NCBI GenBank assembly: GCA_009809945.1
Contig: WTPW01000662.1
Location: 277,142 to 341,141, forward strand
Direction: 5' to 3'
DNA from: Gigaspora margarita
Lineage: Eukaryota > Glomeromycota > Glomeromycetes > Diversisporales > Gigasporaceae
DNA length: 64,000 nt
Shown here one piece after another: positions 45,220-56,640 of this stretch. The notes under the pieces were generated by a model. The model saw nothing but the letters and a program-made list of their open reading frames with translations. It ran no database searches and had not been told where the DNA came from. The position numbers and the translations under genes are program-made. Numbering within the stretch: the stretch's first letter is position 1; the number at the start of each line of letters is the position of its first letter.

Positions 45220-46910
45220 TTATTAATAACATCCTTTGATGTTTGAAAATTACGGATAAGAGGCAAACAATTATCAATCCATGATGTAATTTTGTACATA
45301 TTCTTCACTAATGACTCTTGAAAATAAATCTGTTGCCCTAAGTGATGCTAAAATTATACGAGGTGGAAGAACTTTGATGTTATGCGGCCATTTGGATACT
45401 TAAGTTTCTTGTCAAAGATTTTGATCGAAAATTTGTTTGTATTTTTATTAATATCATCCTTTGATGTTTGAAAATAACGGATAAGAGGCAAACAATTTTG
45501 CAGAATTGTCTTTAATGCTGGAGTATTTTCATTTGACCATTTCTTAGGATTATTTGATAAATCAGCTATTTATGCAATTCCCCATTTGATTACATATTTC
45601 CAAATTTTAATTTCGTCCATCTGTAAGTCATCACGGCCGATGAGTAAGACTAAAGCATTTTCTTGAAATAAAACCTTCAGATTTAAAGATCTTTTCAGGG
45701 TCTCTTACCACAGTTTCATTGCTCCGTTTTGCAACTCTTGAAGATAACCATTTTGGAAGCTTATTTGATGAACATGTGCAATATTTGATAGAATCCAATG
45801 TTCTTTTTCTTTCATCAAATACGTTTCAAAGTATTTAACCAATTCTTTCAGAAAAAATACGTGAACAGTGAGCATGAGTTCAAAAATAAATGATTCATCA
45901 ATGCTTTCCAATATAATCGCCCTCTGTAAATATATCTTTATTGCTTAATAATAATTAATAACTCCCAATAACTTATTACAATACCTTACACGTTAAAAAA
46001 TACAAAATGCATTTATAACAAACTTATAGATAATTACTGTGGCGAATTATTTTTATTTGTTTTTTATGTTGTAAATATTTTAAATTATGTATACAAATAA
46101 GGTGGCTTGGTGGTGTGGATGCTTAGCCACCGCGAAAACGCGGTAGATACAGCGAAAACGTTGTAATAACTGTGAAATAGTGGTAAATATCGCGAACTCG
46201 CTGCAAATACCGCGAAAATGCGGTAATGATTTAAAATGTATATAAACCCTTCTAATTCAATAAGTTCCATGTCCATTTTAAAATTAATACCATAGAATAA
46301 AATAAATACTTATCATTTAATTCGAATTTAACCATAATAAACCTTGCGAGACTCAATTCGACGGACTAATTGACTTGTAACTTCGTATTGGATTATTATG
46401 ACTCGAATTCTGTATGACGAGTTTAATTAATTCTTTTAAATTGTTCACGTGATCCTGACCCTTTGTATAAATCCTTGTGTCGTGATCATTGCCCCTCGGA
46501 TCATAGATATTTTTAAGTATATAGTTATCACCCATCATTGATATCACATATTATCAGCATTACCCCCATCATCCCTTATTATCTTTCCATCACAGTATCG
46601 TTTCGCTTCATTGACCCTTTACCATTATATAGGCTCTCCTTTTTATTATTGCTTTATACCCCTCATCCCGTAATAGGTTAGAGTTTAAATTGGCACTTTT
46701 GTCTATATTGTTTTATCGCTCTCCCAATTCAACCGTTACATTACGAAAGTATTCAGATCTATGCTTAAAACTGCTGAAATGTGTCTTGAAGATTTTAATG
46801 TTTGGTGCTTCTCCGACATTAATTTTTTAATTTTTACATCAAAACCCTCATAATCGTCAAGAAGTTCAAGATAATCATTGGTAAGTTTTTTTTAAAGATA
46901 TTTACTTAAT
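45220..46910 (-). pseudogene. Broken BTB-BACK(-TLDc) copy
   Basis: A degraded paralogue of the gene at 47927-49498 in the same orientation. The exon-1 part at about 46738-46900 keeps the BTB text, but the start codon is lost and ATTTTTTA is inserted. The exon-2 part at 45911-45240 keeps SFIFELMLTVHVFFLKELVK and HQISFQNGYLQELQ, then a frameshift turns the frame into a stop at 45705. The BACK region is readable in another frame with further stops. The homology ends where the TLDc domain would begin. A short piece is repeated out of place at 45220-45278. Between the exons 750 bp of unrelated DNA has replaced the usual 93-bp intron and part of exon 1. DNA upstream of the start also aligns with the parent's upstream region. 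Confidence 0.85.
46127..46230 (+). repeat. ACCGCGAAAACGCGGTA hairpin-rich tandem repeat
   Basis: Degenerate units of about 20-27 bp, each able to form a CCGC/GCGG hairpin, lie in the DNA that splits the BTB pseudogene. Confidence 0.7.
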
Positions 46911-47103
46911 TTTTAAATTTTTTAAAATTGCAATGCGTGAATTTTTGATGAACACGTAGTTAAAGTCTACGTTTGATTGGTGAAGATTTCCAAGCGATCA
47001 GTGTAATCGGTCAAGTGTTTACGTTACTGAGTCGACCACGGGTATATCGAGAAAAGTACTGTACGTACGTACGTACTCATTCTATATTTTTATAGTGTAC
47101 TTG

Positions 47104-47196
47104 TCGTGCTTGAAGTTGCCCCTGAATCTTGCACGCGTTAGTGGTAATTTTAGGCAGTGTAATTGATGTATCAAATCCGCAACTTCAAGCACGAAT
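47104..47196. mobile_element. Short foldback, CGTGCTTGAAGTTGC ends
   Basis: CGTGCTTGAAGTTGC is exactly inverted at 47179-47195 as GCAACTTCAAGCACG. The same GAAGTTG/CAACTTC motif builds the element at 59748-59912. No target duplication was found. Confidence 0.6.
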
Positions 47197-47926
47197 ATGT
47201 ATTCTTTAATTACCTAAATTTGTATTATCATTTAAATTTTGAAAACACTCAAAAAAACGCCTATTAATTTAGCAACAACCAACCATTTGATACAAATCTG
47301 TAGAATATACGGATTTTAAATATGATAGCAAACATTTTGCGGTTCCATGATTTCTGATTGAGGATCAACGTGTAACATACAAATCCGAAGCAAAAAAATA
47401 AAACCGAAAAAAAAATTAGAGATCGCCAAAAATCGTAAAGTTGTTATGGAAACTATTTATTGCAATTAAAAAAGGTTTTTGGTACCAAAATTTAGATATA
47501 TTATTCCTATTTTGTATTAAAGCAAATATTAATCTATACAAAAATTAAGATATCATCGTTGTTTGATTTGTCACAGACCGTCGGTACTCGATATTCAAAT
47601 GCATCAAGAATGTAACTTAGATTAGGAATGCATTGTAGAAAAGTTATCAAAAAATGAAACATTCGCCTGAGTATTATTTGTATAGACGATGAATTAGACA
47701 TGTGAAATTATATAACTTGAAAAGGGCAAAGTTAGTGAACTTATATTATTAACACATTGCATATTAACTCGTTATATAACAATTGAAGATTGCACAACAC
47801 ATGGTAGAATTTCTCTTCTAAAGAAATATATCCGTACAGTATGTATTTTATGTAGTGAAAATAAGTGCTATTTTCTATACCATACAATTATTCTAATAGC
47901 GGACATTTGAGATCGTAACCTGTACA
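47197..47926. other. Intergenic DNA
   Basis: No gene is recognised between the foldback and the 3' end of the BTB-TLDc gene. Confidence 0.4.
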
Positions 47927-49498
47927 CTAAGACTTTTTAACAATTTGAAAGATTTCAAGCTCTTCCATTTCAAAGGACACGGATCCCGATTCGGATTTAC
48001 GGTCTTTCTTAATTAATTCTTTGTAAGCTGAAAGTTCACAATAACATTCACCTTCAGCGTAAATACCAAGATCAAATTCTGATCCTGTACCATCATCGGT
48101 ATCGATATAATCACCACCAAAGCATGGTCCAGTATGATGAGAATTATAAATTGCTCGATCCGTGTATTTTACTCGACTTAGAATTGACTTTGGATTGGTA
48201 ATATTCTTCAACGAAAAAATAAAACTATCTTCGCAATATCCAGATTCTCCTCCGATGTTGCTATATGGTTTACTCCACCCAATAGGATTATATCCTCCAA
48301 GAACTTCATCTGTACCTTTAACTTTTATAACTACTACAATGTTTTTTATATTATCACATAATCTCCAAAATGCTTTGACCGTAAAACCATCTCTACTTCC
48401 ACGAAGAAGTAATTTAAAGTTGTAAGGATTATTTGCTACCGAATATTTTCTGGTTTTATAATCGACCCATGATGCAATTTCTGCTGAATCTTCTTCATTA
48501 ATGACTTTTGAAAATTCATTTGTTGCCCTAAGTGGTGTTAAAATTTTACGAGGTGGAAGAACCTTTGATGTTATACGGCCATTTGGATACTTAAGCTTCT
48601 TGGTAATATCTTTCCAAAGGGTTTCATCTAAAATTTGTTTATATGGTTGTACACTTCTATTAATATCATCTTTTGATATTTGAAAATAGTGGATAAGTGG
48701 TAAACAGTTTTGTAGAGTTGTCTTTAAAGCTAAAATATTTTCACTTGACCATTCTTTAGGATTAATCGATAAACCAGGAATTTGTGCAATTCCCCATTCG
48801 ATAACATATTTCCAAATTTTAACTTCGTCCATTTGTAAGTCATCACGGCCGACGAGTGAGACTAAAGCATTTTCTTTAAGCGAAGTAAAACCTTCAGATT
48901 TAAAAACCTTTTCAGGATCTCTTGCTACAGTTTCGTTACTCCATTTTTGCAACTCTTGAAGATAATCATTTTGGAAGCTTGTTTGATGAACACGTGTAAT
49001 ATTTGATCGAAGCCAATATTCTTTTTCTTTAATCAAATACGTTTCAAAGTGTTGAACCAATTCTTTGAGAAGAAATACGTGAGCAACGAGCATAAGATCA
49101 AAAATAAATGATTCATCAAAGCTTTCCAATATAACCGTCCCTCCGTAAATGTACCTTTGTTGATTTAATAATGATTAACAACTCTCAGTAAATTATTACA
49201 ATACCTTGCACGTTAAAAACAGGAATGTTTTTTTATAAACGACTTACTTAAGGATAATTTCGAATTGTTGGATAGAAATATTTTTTAAATGAATTGTTTT
49301 GTTGTTTTTCTTATCTTTACTGGCATTTTTCAATTCATTACGAAAGTATTCAGATCTATGTCTTAAAACTACTGAATGTGCCTTGAAGATTTTAATGTTT
49401 GGTACTTCTCCGACATTAATTTTTACATCAAAACCCTCATCATCGTCAAGAAGTTCAAGATAATCATTGGAAAGTTTTTTAAAGATATATACTTCCAT
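47927..49498 (-). CDS. BTB-BACK-TLDc domain protein
   Basis: Exon 1 (49498-49248) and exon 2 (49154-47927) join across a 93-bp intron (GTAAGTCG...AACAAAG) in phase, giving 492 aa. The junction codon completes FEIILKYIYGGTV, the typical end of a BTB fold. The BTB domain begins at FDVKINVGEV (residue 23) and includes FKAHSVVLRHRSEYF. BACK follows at about 130-230 (WSNETVARDPEKVF, LVGRDDLQMDEVKIWKYVIE). TLDc covers about 295-485 (LLLRGSRDGFTVKAFW, VLGGYNPIGW, DSFIFSL, GPCFGGDYI). BTB-BACK proteins usually bridge Cullin-3 ubiquitin ligases to substrates, and TLDc domains are linked to oxidative-stress protection or V-ATPase regulation. The target here is unknown. The family is hugely expanded in arbuscular mycorrhizal fungi. 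The gene appears intact, and a broken duplicate lies immediately downstream. Confidence 0.93.
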
Positions 49499-49683
49499 TT
49501 TTTAGAAAAACAGTGCGTGTGAATTTTTTACGAACGCGTAGTAAAGATTTAAAGCGGTCAGTGTAACCGGATCACGTGTTCACTTGGCTGAGCCGATCAC
49601 GGGTCAGAGAATAATGTTTTTGGGAATAGCAAAAAATGAGGTTAATTTCTATTTTTGTTTAATAAACACGCCATAAAAATTCA

Positions 49684-49701
49684 CCTGCAGCATGCTGCAG
49701 G
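49684..49701. other. Perfect 18-bp palindrome CCTGCAGCATGCTGCAGG
   Basis: An isolated, unusually G+C-rich perfect palindrome about 185 bp upstream of the BTB-TLDc start. It could be a binding site or the core of a lost foldback. No function is assigned. Confidence 0.6.
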
Positions 49702-49792
49702 CACGTAATGTGACATTTTGTAAAAATTATAAAAAACACACACGTTGTCTGCCTAGCGCTTACTAGTTTATCATGAAATATATTCACTATTG

Positions 49793-49947
49793 GTCTAGAG
49801 AGATGGCATCTCGCACTTATAAGTGACGTGGCTTAATTGTCACATATTATAACTTTGTCATTCGATGCGATTTTCATAATATTTATCGTGTACCAATTAA
49901 GAACACATCCTGAACCGATAAGTGTGAAATACTCATCTCTAGATTCA
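49793..49947. mobile_element. Small MITE, CTAGAGATGGCA... ends
   Basis: CTAGAGAGATGGCATCTCGCACTTAT is inverted as ATAAGTGTGAAATACTCATCTCTAG (given here as ends only). The TAGAG start is hAT-like, but the adjacent 8 bp do not match. Confidence 0.5.
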
Positions 49948-51274
49948 TGTGAAGTTGCAAAAGCAAAAACGCAATAAGATTTGTGGATTAAATAGCTAAC
50001 CAATCAGATTTGTCGTGTAATTTTACTTGCATTAAAAAAAAAAATTGTTTTTAATATTTTCCGTGTCACTGTCACGGGTCTGTCGTTTCTGTCGCTTGTC
50101 ACTAACGACTCTTCTATCGCTAGTATCGCTCTGTACAAAGAGAAATAAGTATCTTATCTACTATTAATGTGATAAGTATTATTTCTGATAGTTTGTCAAC
50201 CAAAGAATTAGATGTATATAATGGGTGTCTCTCGCTCAACCATTTAGGCATATTCGCCATAAAATATATACATTTGCACATAAAGTTCTTATTTGAGTAA
50301 AACCAAATCACCATATTATCCACTTATTATTGTGCGTGCGCTTGAACTTTTTCATATATGATTGATTATTTTCAAATTACTTAATATGATACATAGATTT
50401 ATTAACATTTCAACAAGCAAATAATTCGCTAGATCGTTTAAATTTCATCTACATGAATTAGCTAAAGCTTATAATTAGTTGATGCTTATTTGTGCACTGA
50501 TATAAGTTGTAATATTGTTATATATTTAGAACAAAATGAAGGTGGCGAAAAAAAATAAAGTGTATATAAATGCTACCTAGCAATATAACCCGATAATAAT
50601 TTATTAGCAATCTAACCTACTACTATGAACAATACCACGAAACCCAATTGCACTAAATATAGGTTCTTATGTATAAATAGGGACTGTACATGTTCGACAG
50701 GTTTTTAAGAAGCGATCTAATCGATCCAAATATTATTTACGTTGACTTTAGATTATTGTTATACTATGGAGTTTTTTTTTATCATTTTCCGTGGGTTCGC
50801 TACCCACACTTATATTGCCTGACTTATGACAAAATATAATATAACAGGTGACGATTATGGCTTAATCCATTTTATAGATGAAGATCCCATGCGTAACATT
50901 GATAAGGAATACAGATTCTAAATTATATTTATATTGAGAATTACAAATACATGATATGAACAAATATCTAATCATGGATATTTACTCCTGAAAACCTTAC
51001 TTATGTAAGTATCGATTAACTTAGTAAAATATTTACTTTATATGTATCTACGATCTGACCATAAATTAATTCATATGCAAATGATCCAAATGATCATGTC
51101 AAAATCCAACGACTCGGTCATTTAACTTTGAGTAAATGACCAGGTCATTTGCCCTTGTTACATATGCTACTTGTGGATATATAAAAGCTTTCAAATGAGG
51201 TTTTTATAAATAATATTAACTTTTGAACCGATTTGATCATCACAGATATGATGAATAATTTTGGAAGTCGGTTA
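49948..51274. other. Intergenic DNA with an AAATGACC-family fragment
   Basis: No gene is recognised. At about 51075-51170, CAAATGATCC, GGTCATTTAA and AAATGACCAGGTCATTTGCC resemble an end of the hAT MITE at 12505-13331, without a partner end. Confidence 0.45.
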
Positions 51275-51282
51275 GAGTGGAG

Positions 51283-52433
51283 CAAACATGGCGTCGAAAC
51301 GAAACCTACCCGAAACTAGTTTCGGAACGGTTCTAATNCGAAANTAGTTTCGGATTTTTTTAAANAAACCGAAACTNCGAAACCCGAAACCCCGAAACTA
51401 TAATCCGAAACCCAAACCTATAATCCGAAACTCAAAAATATAAAATTGAAGCTTATAAATTTATTATAAAGTTGCCTTATTTTTAATGAACCCAAAATGT
51501 AAAATTATTTTTGAATAAATTATAATATTATATCTGATATAGATCTTTTTTTTTTAATTGTGTTTTTGGCAATTTTTTTCACTGGCTCGGTTGTTCGGGG
51601 GTTTTTTTTAAAGCTGGTCAACTTTATTTTTAATATCATACCGTTATTACAACTGATTTGAAAATTCAGGACGATAGGAAAAATTGCCAACGATGAATTG
51701 ATAAGTATTTTATGTCTTTTGATACCAACAATTTATTTAATTCTGCGGTAACTTATCAATTCTATCATTAGTGGATGTACTAATTACTTATTATTACTTC
51801 ATATTGTACCCAGTTTTTACATAATAAGTAAAAAAAAATTGATGCTTGCAAAAGCAAGCTTGATTGTCAGAATATAAACTTCAGAATTATACCTTTCATG
51901 TTGTACTTGTGAATCATAACAACAAAAAGGACTGCACGCATGCAATAAATTGTTGGATGCATTGAATTCTTTAAAGAGATACATAACATACATCAGTGCG
52001 ATTAATGTATACTGAAGAGATACATAGCATACATCAGTGCATTTGATGTATAAATGAAAGAGATATATAATACATTAATACAATCAATGTATATGGAAGT
52101 TGGGGTAGTTTTTTGGTGTTCAGGTGAGGTTTCGGTTCGAATGAGGTTTCGGGTTTCGGGTGAGGTTTTGAGTTTCGGGTAAGGTTTCAAAGTTATAATC
52201 CGAAGCCCAAAACTTCGGATTTGGCACAAAAGGGTTTCAGAACCAACTTTGGAGAGAATAAACAAATAAGTTATTGATGTTTTGACAGTTTCGGGGTTTC
52301 GGTTGAGGTTTCGGGTTTCGGTTGAGGTTTCGGGTTTCGGGCGAGGTTTCGAGTTTCGGATAAGGTTTCGGAAGCTATAATCCGAAACCCGAAACTTTCG
52401 GAATCGCCAAAAAAGGTTTCGGTGCCATCTTTG
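51283..52433. mobile_element. hAT-like element built of CCGAAAC/GTTTCGG motifs
   Basis: The ends CAAACATGGC and, reverse-complemented, CAAAGATGGCACCGAAACC are flanked by a perfect 8-bp duplication GAGTGGAG (51275-51282 and 52434-52441). CCGAAACCCGAAAC and GGTTTCGGGTTTCGG arrays fill both ends. Near 51975-52095 a unit of about 46 bp containing GAGATACATA(A/G)CATACATCA is repeated about three times. Four N occur near the left array. No transposase is encoded. Confidence 0.85.
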
Positions 52434-52640
52434 GAGTGGAGTTAATTCAATATATGTCGTTGCTGAAGCTGGAAATTTTAAATATTTTAATATGAAAATT
52501 TTAGGCCCGTTTGTTAGGGGTTTTTTTAGGGTTAGGTTAGGGTTTAGGGTTAGTTTTAATAATAAAAGAGTATAAGCGGATTTTAGTAGGACTTATATTT
52601 TTAAATCAAGGTTCTTATTTTCCAGCTTCAGCCATTTCCA

Positions 52641-53852
52641 GGGATCGTCTAAAGCCAGGTTCGGTCACGTGACAAACGGCCAATCAAGTCGTAAATATCT
52701 GACTTTCCCGGATCAGCCCGACGAGACTAGTGAATGGCGTCGTAAATAGCCAATTACTACAATTATATTTACTACATATATTTTTACATACCATTTTTTA
52801 AACCTTAATTGTAATAATTATGTAGTTATGTTGTTTTATTTACTACATGTAGTAATATGTAGTAATATAATATTAGTTATTTATATGTAGTAATTATGTA
52901 GTAATGTAGTATTATTACTACATGTAGTAATATGTAGTAATATAATATTAGTTATTTATATGTAGTAATTATGTAGTAATGTAGCATTATTACTACATGT
53001 AATAATATAACAGATAATATTATTTACTACATTAACTTCAACTTTTATTTCTTTACAATTTACACCTTCAATTACGACTCACACCTTTAAACACAACTCA
53101 TGGTCACCAACAACAATGAGGCTTATTTATATTAACTTGCAAAAAGAACTTATTTTAACTTATTTCCTTATTCCTATATTTATACTTATATGTATGTGAC
53201 TTTTACTATTATATACCAATGCATACTGATAATTATAAATATGCAAATAATTCTTTGCATGTATAAAATCTACTGAGCTAACTGTATTTTTAATAAACTC
53301 TGCATGCATAAACTTTACTGATATAACTGATATATTCCTATAATCAATTATTTATTTAATATCATATGATTCCAAGTTCAAAGGTTCAATTACCTTTACT
53401 ACTAATGTATTCAGCAGCTGTGATCATCAAATAATATTTGAATTAGTCAATTGCACATTGAATAAAGTATCGGTTACATATAAAAATAATTACTACATAT
53501 AATATATATTACTACATGTAATAATATTTACTACATGTAATAATACTTACTACATAATGTAGTAAATATTACTACAATTACTACTTTTTGTAGTAAATAA
53601 TTACTACATACTACATATCACAATTTGAATTATGGCACCAATCACTAGACGAGACAAAAACAAAGAAAAAAAGTGAAAAACACAAAAAATACAAGAAACA
53701 AGTGTCTAAACCTGTCTCGGGGCACTAATAAAAAATGTCGGGAAAACAATTTTACATATAAGACTTGCCCTAACCCTAACTCCTAACTAACCCTTACCCA
53801 AATTTTAATTAAATAATCAAAATATATAAACGAACCGGGCTTTAGCCATCCC
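52641..53852. mobile_element. MITE family B with 8-bp duplication, split by a hAT MITE
   Basis: The ends GGGATCGTCTAAAGCC and, reverse-complemented, GGGATGGCTAAAGCC are flanked by CATTTCCA on both sides (52633-52640 and 53853-53860). The interior matches 42555-42790 (GATCAGCCCGACGAG, TGTCTAAACCTG, AAAATGTCGGGAA) and has CCCTAACCCTAAC. Without the nested element it would be about 284 bp. Confidence 0.8.
52728..53647. mobile_element. hAT-like MITE built of TACTACAT/ATGTAGTA motifs
   Basis: The ends TAGTGAATGGCGTCGTAAAT and, reverse-complemented, TAGTGATTGGTGCCATAATT are flanked by a perfect 8-bp duplication GACGAGAC (52720-52727 and 53648-53655). Removing it restores the family B sequence seen at 42555-42790. 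TACTACATGTAGTAA arrays occupy both ends, and the left one (about 52835-53000) is a tandem repeat of about 75 bp. Length 920 bp, non-coding. Confidence 0.88.
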
Positions 53853-53880
53853 CATTTCCAGCTTTAGCCGTGACAATATA

Positions 53881-54338
53881 TAATCTACAATTGCATAAAT
53901 TACATTCTTGATATCCATATAAAAAACCCTTCTAACTGCATCAAAAAGGCAACCCTAATACTAACTAAATTTAACTCCGCTTTAACTTCCTCTAATTTTG
54001 GTAATGCTAGAGATCCTGGATGCACTTTCTCTGAAAATTTGTATTTGGTTAGTCAAAATGGTATTTTCATTGCAGGTAATGAAGCATTGCTACAGTTATG
54101 CTATTAGAAGCAATTATCGGTGCAGTTGACGTACAGCTGATTCAAATTTCGGGAGTAATAGAAAGTAACTTTTGTTAAAGGCATATCTACGCATATGTTC
54201 AGGATGTCAAATATAAGTATTTTTATAGTTTAGACTTACAATAATTAAGAAAATTTTTAATCATGAATTTTTAATAGCGAATTATTAATCCTATATTATG
54301 TGAGTAATATTATTAAAATCTTATATAATTATTCGTAT
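53881..54338. other. Intergenic DNA
   Basis: No gene or clear repeat is recognised. Confidence 0.4.
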
Positions 54339-54480
54339 TACCATATTGTCGCAAAATACCACACCGGACATTATTTAGAAAATCGCATCTACTAAAAATA
54401 GAATAAAAGGTTTCAAAATAATGCCTGGCGCGTCTCAAAATAATGCGACCCCTATATATAGTTGGTATGATGTTCGTTAT
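54339..54480. mobile_element. Truncated relative of the CCGTATT mariner-type MITE
   Basis: TACCATATTGTCGCAAAAT opens it, followed by TTTCAAAATAATGCCTGGCG and CAAAATAATGCG, which correspond to the AAAATAACGCCCATG arrays of 2163-2459. The right end is missing. Confidence 0.55.
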
Positions 54481-54699
54481 TATTAAACAAGAAACGCGTC
54501 GAGCAAATGCAGTGAGCTATGCAAAATATAATTAATTTTTGTATATCAAAATGTTAGGATAGAATTTAGTGCAGTTAGTTCTATAGCGAATTGGTGTAAG
54601 TTTTTTTTTAGTTGTTACTATTTATTGCGGTAGATGTATTCATGTAAATTAAATTTTTTTCTCATGTTTAAACAAATTATTTTTCTTAAGCTTATTCAT

Positions 54700-55110
54700 C
54701 AAAAGTAATAAAGAAAAAATAAAATGAAAACAAAAAATGAAACGAAAGCAAAAAGCGAAAAAAAAACAAAATAGAAGATCTAATTATAAACAAAAGATCT
54801 AATCTGATCTTGTAGTACAGAATTTGAACATCATCGAACTATTTCAAAAAATTAGTCCAACACAATCCAGGTTACAGATTGGGTTGGTTTGCACAAGGTT
54901 TCAAAAAGTAGTTTGTTTTCTTGCAAAGGTGTTCTTGTAAAGTGCCAAAATAAAAATAAAATAAAAAATAAATAAAATAAAAACAAAAAAAAATAAAATA
55001 AAAACAAAGAAATGAAACAAAAACAAAAAAGTGAATCTGATCTTGTAGTACAGAATTCGAACTATTTCAAATAATTAGTCCAACGCATGATCCAGGTTAC
55101 ACTGATCTAC
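54700..55110 (+). repeat. Direct duplication of about 200 bp
   Basis: Both halves have an A-rich lead (AAAATAAAAACAAA...), then TCTGATCTTGTAGTACAGAA, TCGAACTATTTCAAA and ATTAGTCCAAC, then ATCCAGGTTACA. The halves start near 54710 and 54950. Confidence 0.75.
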
Positions 55111-55119
55111 TGATCCTAG

Positions 55120-56299
55120 CTTGGTTTAAAGAGAATCGACATATTTCGTTATAATTTTCAAAATTTCTAACAAAATATAATGAAATTTTGATATTTGAAA
55201 TATTTCGTTATATATTACGAAATATTTTGTTTATAATACAGTTCATAAGATCTTATGTAAGATTATGCTATTATAAATTTGCTGATGAATCTGGTTATGA
55301 ACTGAATATATAGAATATATTGATAGGCCTCTAGTTAATTTGGTAAATAGGCTAGTCCAAGATCTTTTGTAGTTGCTTTTACCCAAATCTCTATGAGAAA
55401 ATTCTTTATTTGTATTCTAATTGATTTCTATTGTTGGCTGTTTTAGGTAACTTGAATTAGAGAGGCTTGTACAATGAGTTTCCAAATTTGTCATACTATC
55501 ATATGTTTCTTTATGCAATGTATTTGTACCTGATGTCTGCACTTGTACTAATTGAGATTGTATTTGATTTTGGTGATCCATGATCACTGGTCCATTCTCC
55601 TTACTTATTCATATTTCATTTGTGTTAGTCAGTAAATTTTTTAATTCTTGTTGCTTTTCACAATTGGGTTTGAAGATTCTCTATATTGTGTTCTTGTTAC
55701 TTTCTCTATTCCATCTGCTTATTTTTTATTAAATTCATTAATTAGAACAAAAATTGGATATCCTATAGATGTTCTAGCTTGTAAATTAAAAACCAACATA
55801 TTTGATTCTATTAGAGAGTTTTCATCTTCTCCAACATGAGTTTTGGCTCTTGATTCTTGCAATTTTGCTATTTTTTTATTAGTTTTTATTAGATAATCAT
55901 TATCTATTTTTTATATTTCTTTATGCCAAGGGCCTCAGCTCTTGTATTGTGTTAAAATTATTTTCTCTTCTTTTTAGTTTTATGATACCTGCTTAACCTG
56001 AAGCACCCAACCTCAGAAAAGAGAAGAGTACTTGATGATTATTTTTTTTCAATGCTTTTATTTTGTTATAACTATGAAAAAAACTTTGAAACTGCTTGTA
56101 GATTAGTTTTGATAAAAAAAAGCTTTTAACATGTAGAACCAATTAGATAAACTATTTTATATAAACAAATTTATTTTTTTGTTTTTTTTTTGAAACTTTT
56201 AAGCAGCCTTACAAGAAAAAATAGTTTTCAAATGTGATTCAAAATTATAAGAACTTTAAAAATGTTTCCTGACCCAATTAATTCTTTGCCCAACAATTA
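55120..56299. other. A+T-rich DNA with possible decayed coding remnant
   Basis: On the minus strand near 55840-55640 a short readable stretch (GEDENSLIESNMLVFNLQAR) is broken by stops. No family is recognised. The rest is featureless. Confidence 0.35.
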
Positions 56300-56640
56300 A
56301 AAAATTTTAAATTACCAAATATAGTCTTCACCAGCTATGAAAATTTAAAATAATCTAACTAAAAATAGCCTTTATGTAGTTATAAAACTTTAAAAATTGA
56401 TCAACTAATCTAGTCTTTTTTCAACTAAAAAATTTTAAAATAACCTGACTAAATTAAGTTTTTCATCAGCATGAGAATTTTAAAAATATTTAACTGAAAT
56501 ATTGTATAAGAATCTTAAAAATAACCTGACAAAATATAGTCTTCGCTTTGCTATAAGAATTTGAAAAACTATAAACAGAGTCTTTACCTACTTTAAAAAT
56601 TTTGAAAACTACCATGAGAATTTTAAAACCATCAAACTAA
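56300..56640 (+). repeat. Decayed tandem repeat of about 50 bp
   Basis: TATAGTCTTC(A/G)C...TATGA(A/G)AATTT-AAAA-like units repeat about six times with strong divergence. Layout and core words resemble the array at 17950-18225. Confidence 0.6.

Larger units (their letters stand above)
52454..53876. mobile_element. MITE family A (copy 2), split by family B
   Basis: The left part TGTCGTTGCTGAAGCTGG and the interior phrase GGATTTTAGTAGGACTTATA match the copy at 1792-2004. The right end resumes after the nested element as CATTTCCAGCTTTAGCCGTG then ACAA. TTAGGGTTAGGTTAGGG lies inside. It begins about a dozen bases after the preceding element's duplication. Confidence 0.75.

Noticed and set aside
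48162-48683. Plus-strand ORFs inside the BTB-TLDc gene
   Set aside because: They are antisense shadows of an evident coding exon.
49793-49947. Claim of a hAT target duplication at this small MITE
   Set aside because: The adjacent 8 bp (TATTGGTC and GATTCATG) do not match, so only the inverted ends are reported.
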